This document shows positions 37,605 to 37,832 of a stretch of DNA of 37,832 bases, one piece after another. Made by a program: the position numbers and the translations under genes. The notes beneath the pieces are model-generated. The model was not told where the DNA came from and did not search any database. It saw nothing but the letters and a program-made list of their open reading frames with translations. Every line of letters begins with the position of its first letter. Position 1 is the stretch's first letter. This DNA comes from a virus, in the IMG/VR virus record IMGVR_UViG_3300037460_000303, positions 1-37,832 of that record; one strand, given 5' to 3'.

Positions 37605-37832
37605 TAAATTTCACAATAAAATCAAATGAAGTTCAAGCCTTATTCAAACAATTGGGTTTTAATACACAAAATATAAAACCGGCTTTATTTAAAATCGGCG
37701 CCATGTTAGAAGATGCGAGTGAAAACGCTTTTGACAGGCAAGGCCCAGGTTGGAAATCCTTAAAGCCGTCTACAAAAAAACAAAGAGCCAGAAAGGGTCA
37801 TACTGGTAAAATTTTACAAAGATCAGGTGCTT
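37601..37832 (+). CDS. Mu gpG-like virion morphogenesis protein, 5' part
   Basis: Starts at ATG 37601 (MINFTIKSNEVQALFKQLG) in an ATGA overlap with the gpF-like gene and runs off the right end. The last 145 bases repeat the start of the window, so the gene continues at position 1 and ends at 336. The N-terminal helical region is typical of the family. Confidence 0.85.
   Translation, partial: MINFTIKSNEVQALFKQLGFNTQNIKPALFKIGAMLEDASENAFDRQGPGWKSLKPSTKKQRARKGHTGKILQRSGA
37688..37832. repeat. Terminal redundancy, right copy
   Basis: Matches 1-145. Differences at 37696, 37699, 37702 and 37706 correspond to positions 9, 12, 15 and 19. All are synonymous, so they look like natural alleles rather than random errors. 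Confidence 0.95.

Overview
The window is an essentially complete genome of a tailed double-stranded DNA phage. Bases 1-145 recur at the right end (37688-37832), so it is best read as one circular or circularly permuted unit of about 37.7 kb whose ends fall inside the gpG-like head/tail completion gene. No rRNA, convincing tRNA, integrase, transposase, CI-type repressor or CRISPR was seen. The genome looks AT-rich, uses GTG and TTG starts often, and shows strong Shine-Dalgarno (SD) sites. A GH108 endolysin, a NinG homologue and a Mu-like head suggest a Gram-negative host, but the host cannot be named from the sequence.

Layout. (1) 333-599 (+) is a Mor/C-type activator that ends the rightward head operon. 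(2) 588-8075 (-) is a leftward early block: small proteins, an HTH protein, a Sak4-like ATPase, a QN-motif recombination protein, a winged-helix protein, a repeat-rich intergenic region (3661-3945) with two matched promoter-like elements, a replication organiser and partner, a KE-rich protein, the GH108 endolysin and NinG. It starts at a promoter with a 14-bp palindromic operator (about 8106-8134). (3) 8243-27882 (-) is the leftward late operon, closed by a terminator at 8175-8195: Mu-I-like protease with nested scaffold, decoration protein, major capsid, DUF1320 and other connector proteins, long tail tube, G/GT tail chaperones with a -1 frameshift site, tape measure, distal tail, beta-helix protein, membrane proteins, tail hub, fibres and a glycosyltransferase. 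A receiver-domain protein and a YkgJ-type Cys-cluster protein are embedded among the tail genes. (4) 28031-33355 (+) is a rightward accessory block: a short ParB-like protein, a C5-cytosine methyltransferase followed by a truncated SNF2-type helicase N-terminus, and many small ORFs. (5) 33407-37832 (+), continuing at 1-599, is the packaging/head operon: terminase small and large subunits, DUF935 portal, gpF-like and gpG-like proteins, then Mor/C.

The virion genes combine a Mu-type head with a siphovirus-type tail. The head module is split between strands: terminase to gpG run rightward, while protease to capsid run leftward. The Mor-like protein is a plausible late switch for the leftward operon, whose upstream region lacks an obvious sigma70 promoter.

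The most notable signals are: two tandem DnaJ-like CxxCxGxG motifs in the tail chaperone made only after the frameshift; tandem CTACCC-N17-TATATT elements upstream of the replication gene; a degenerate second copy of the early operator near 2.4 kb; a methyltransferase/helicase-fragment insert with apparently damaged flanking genes; and a receiver protein lacking its conserved lysine.
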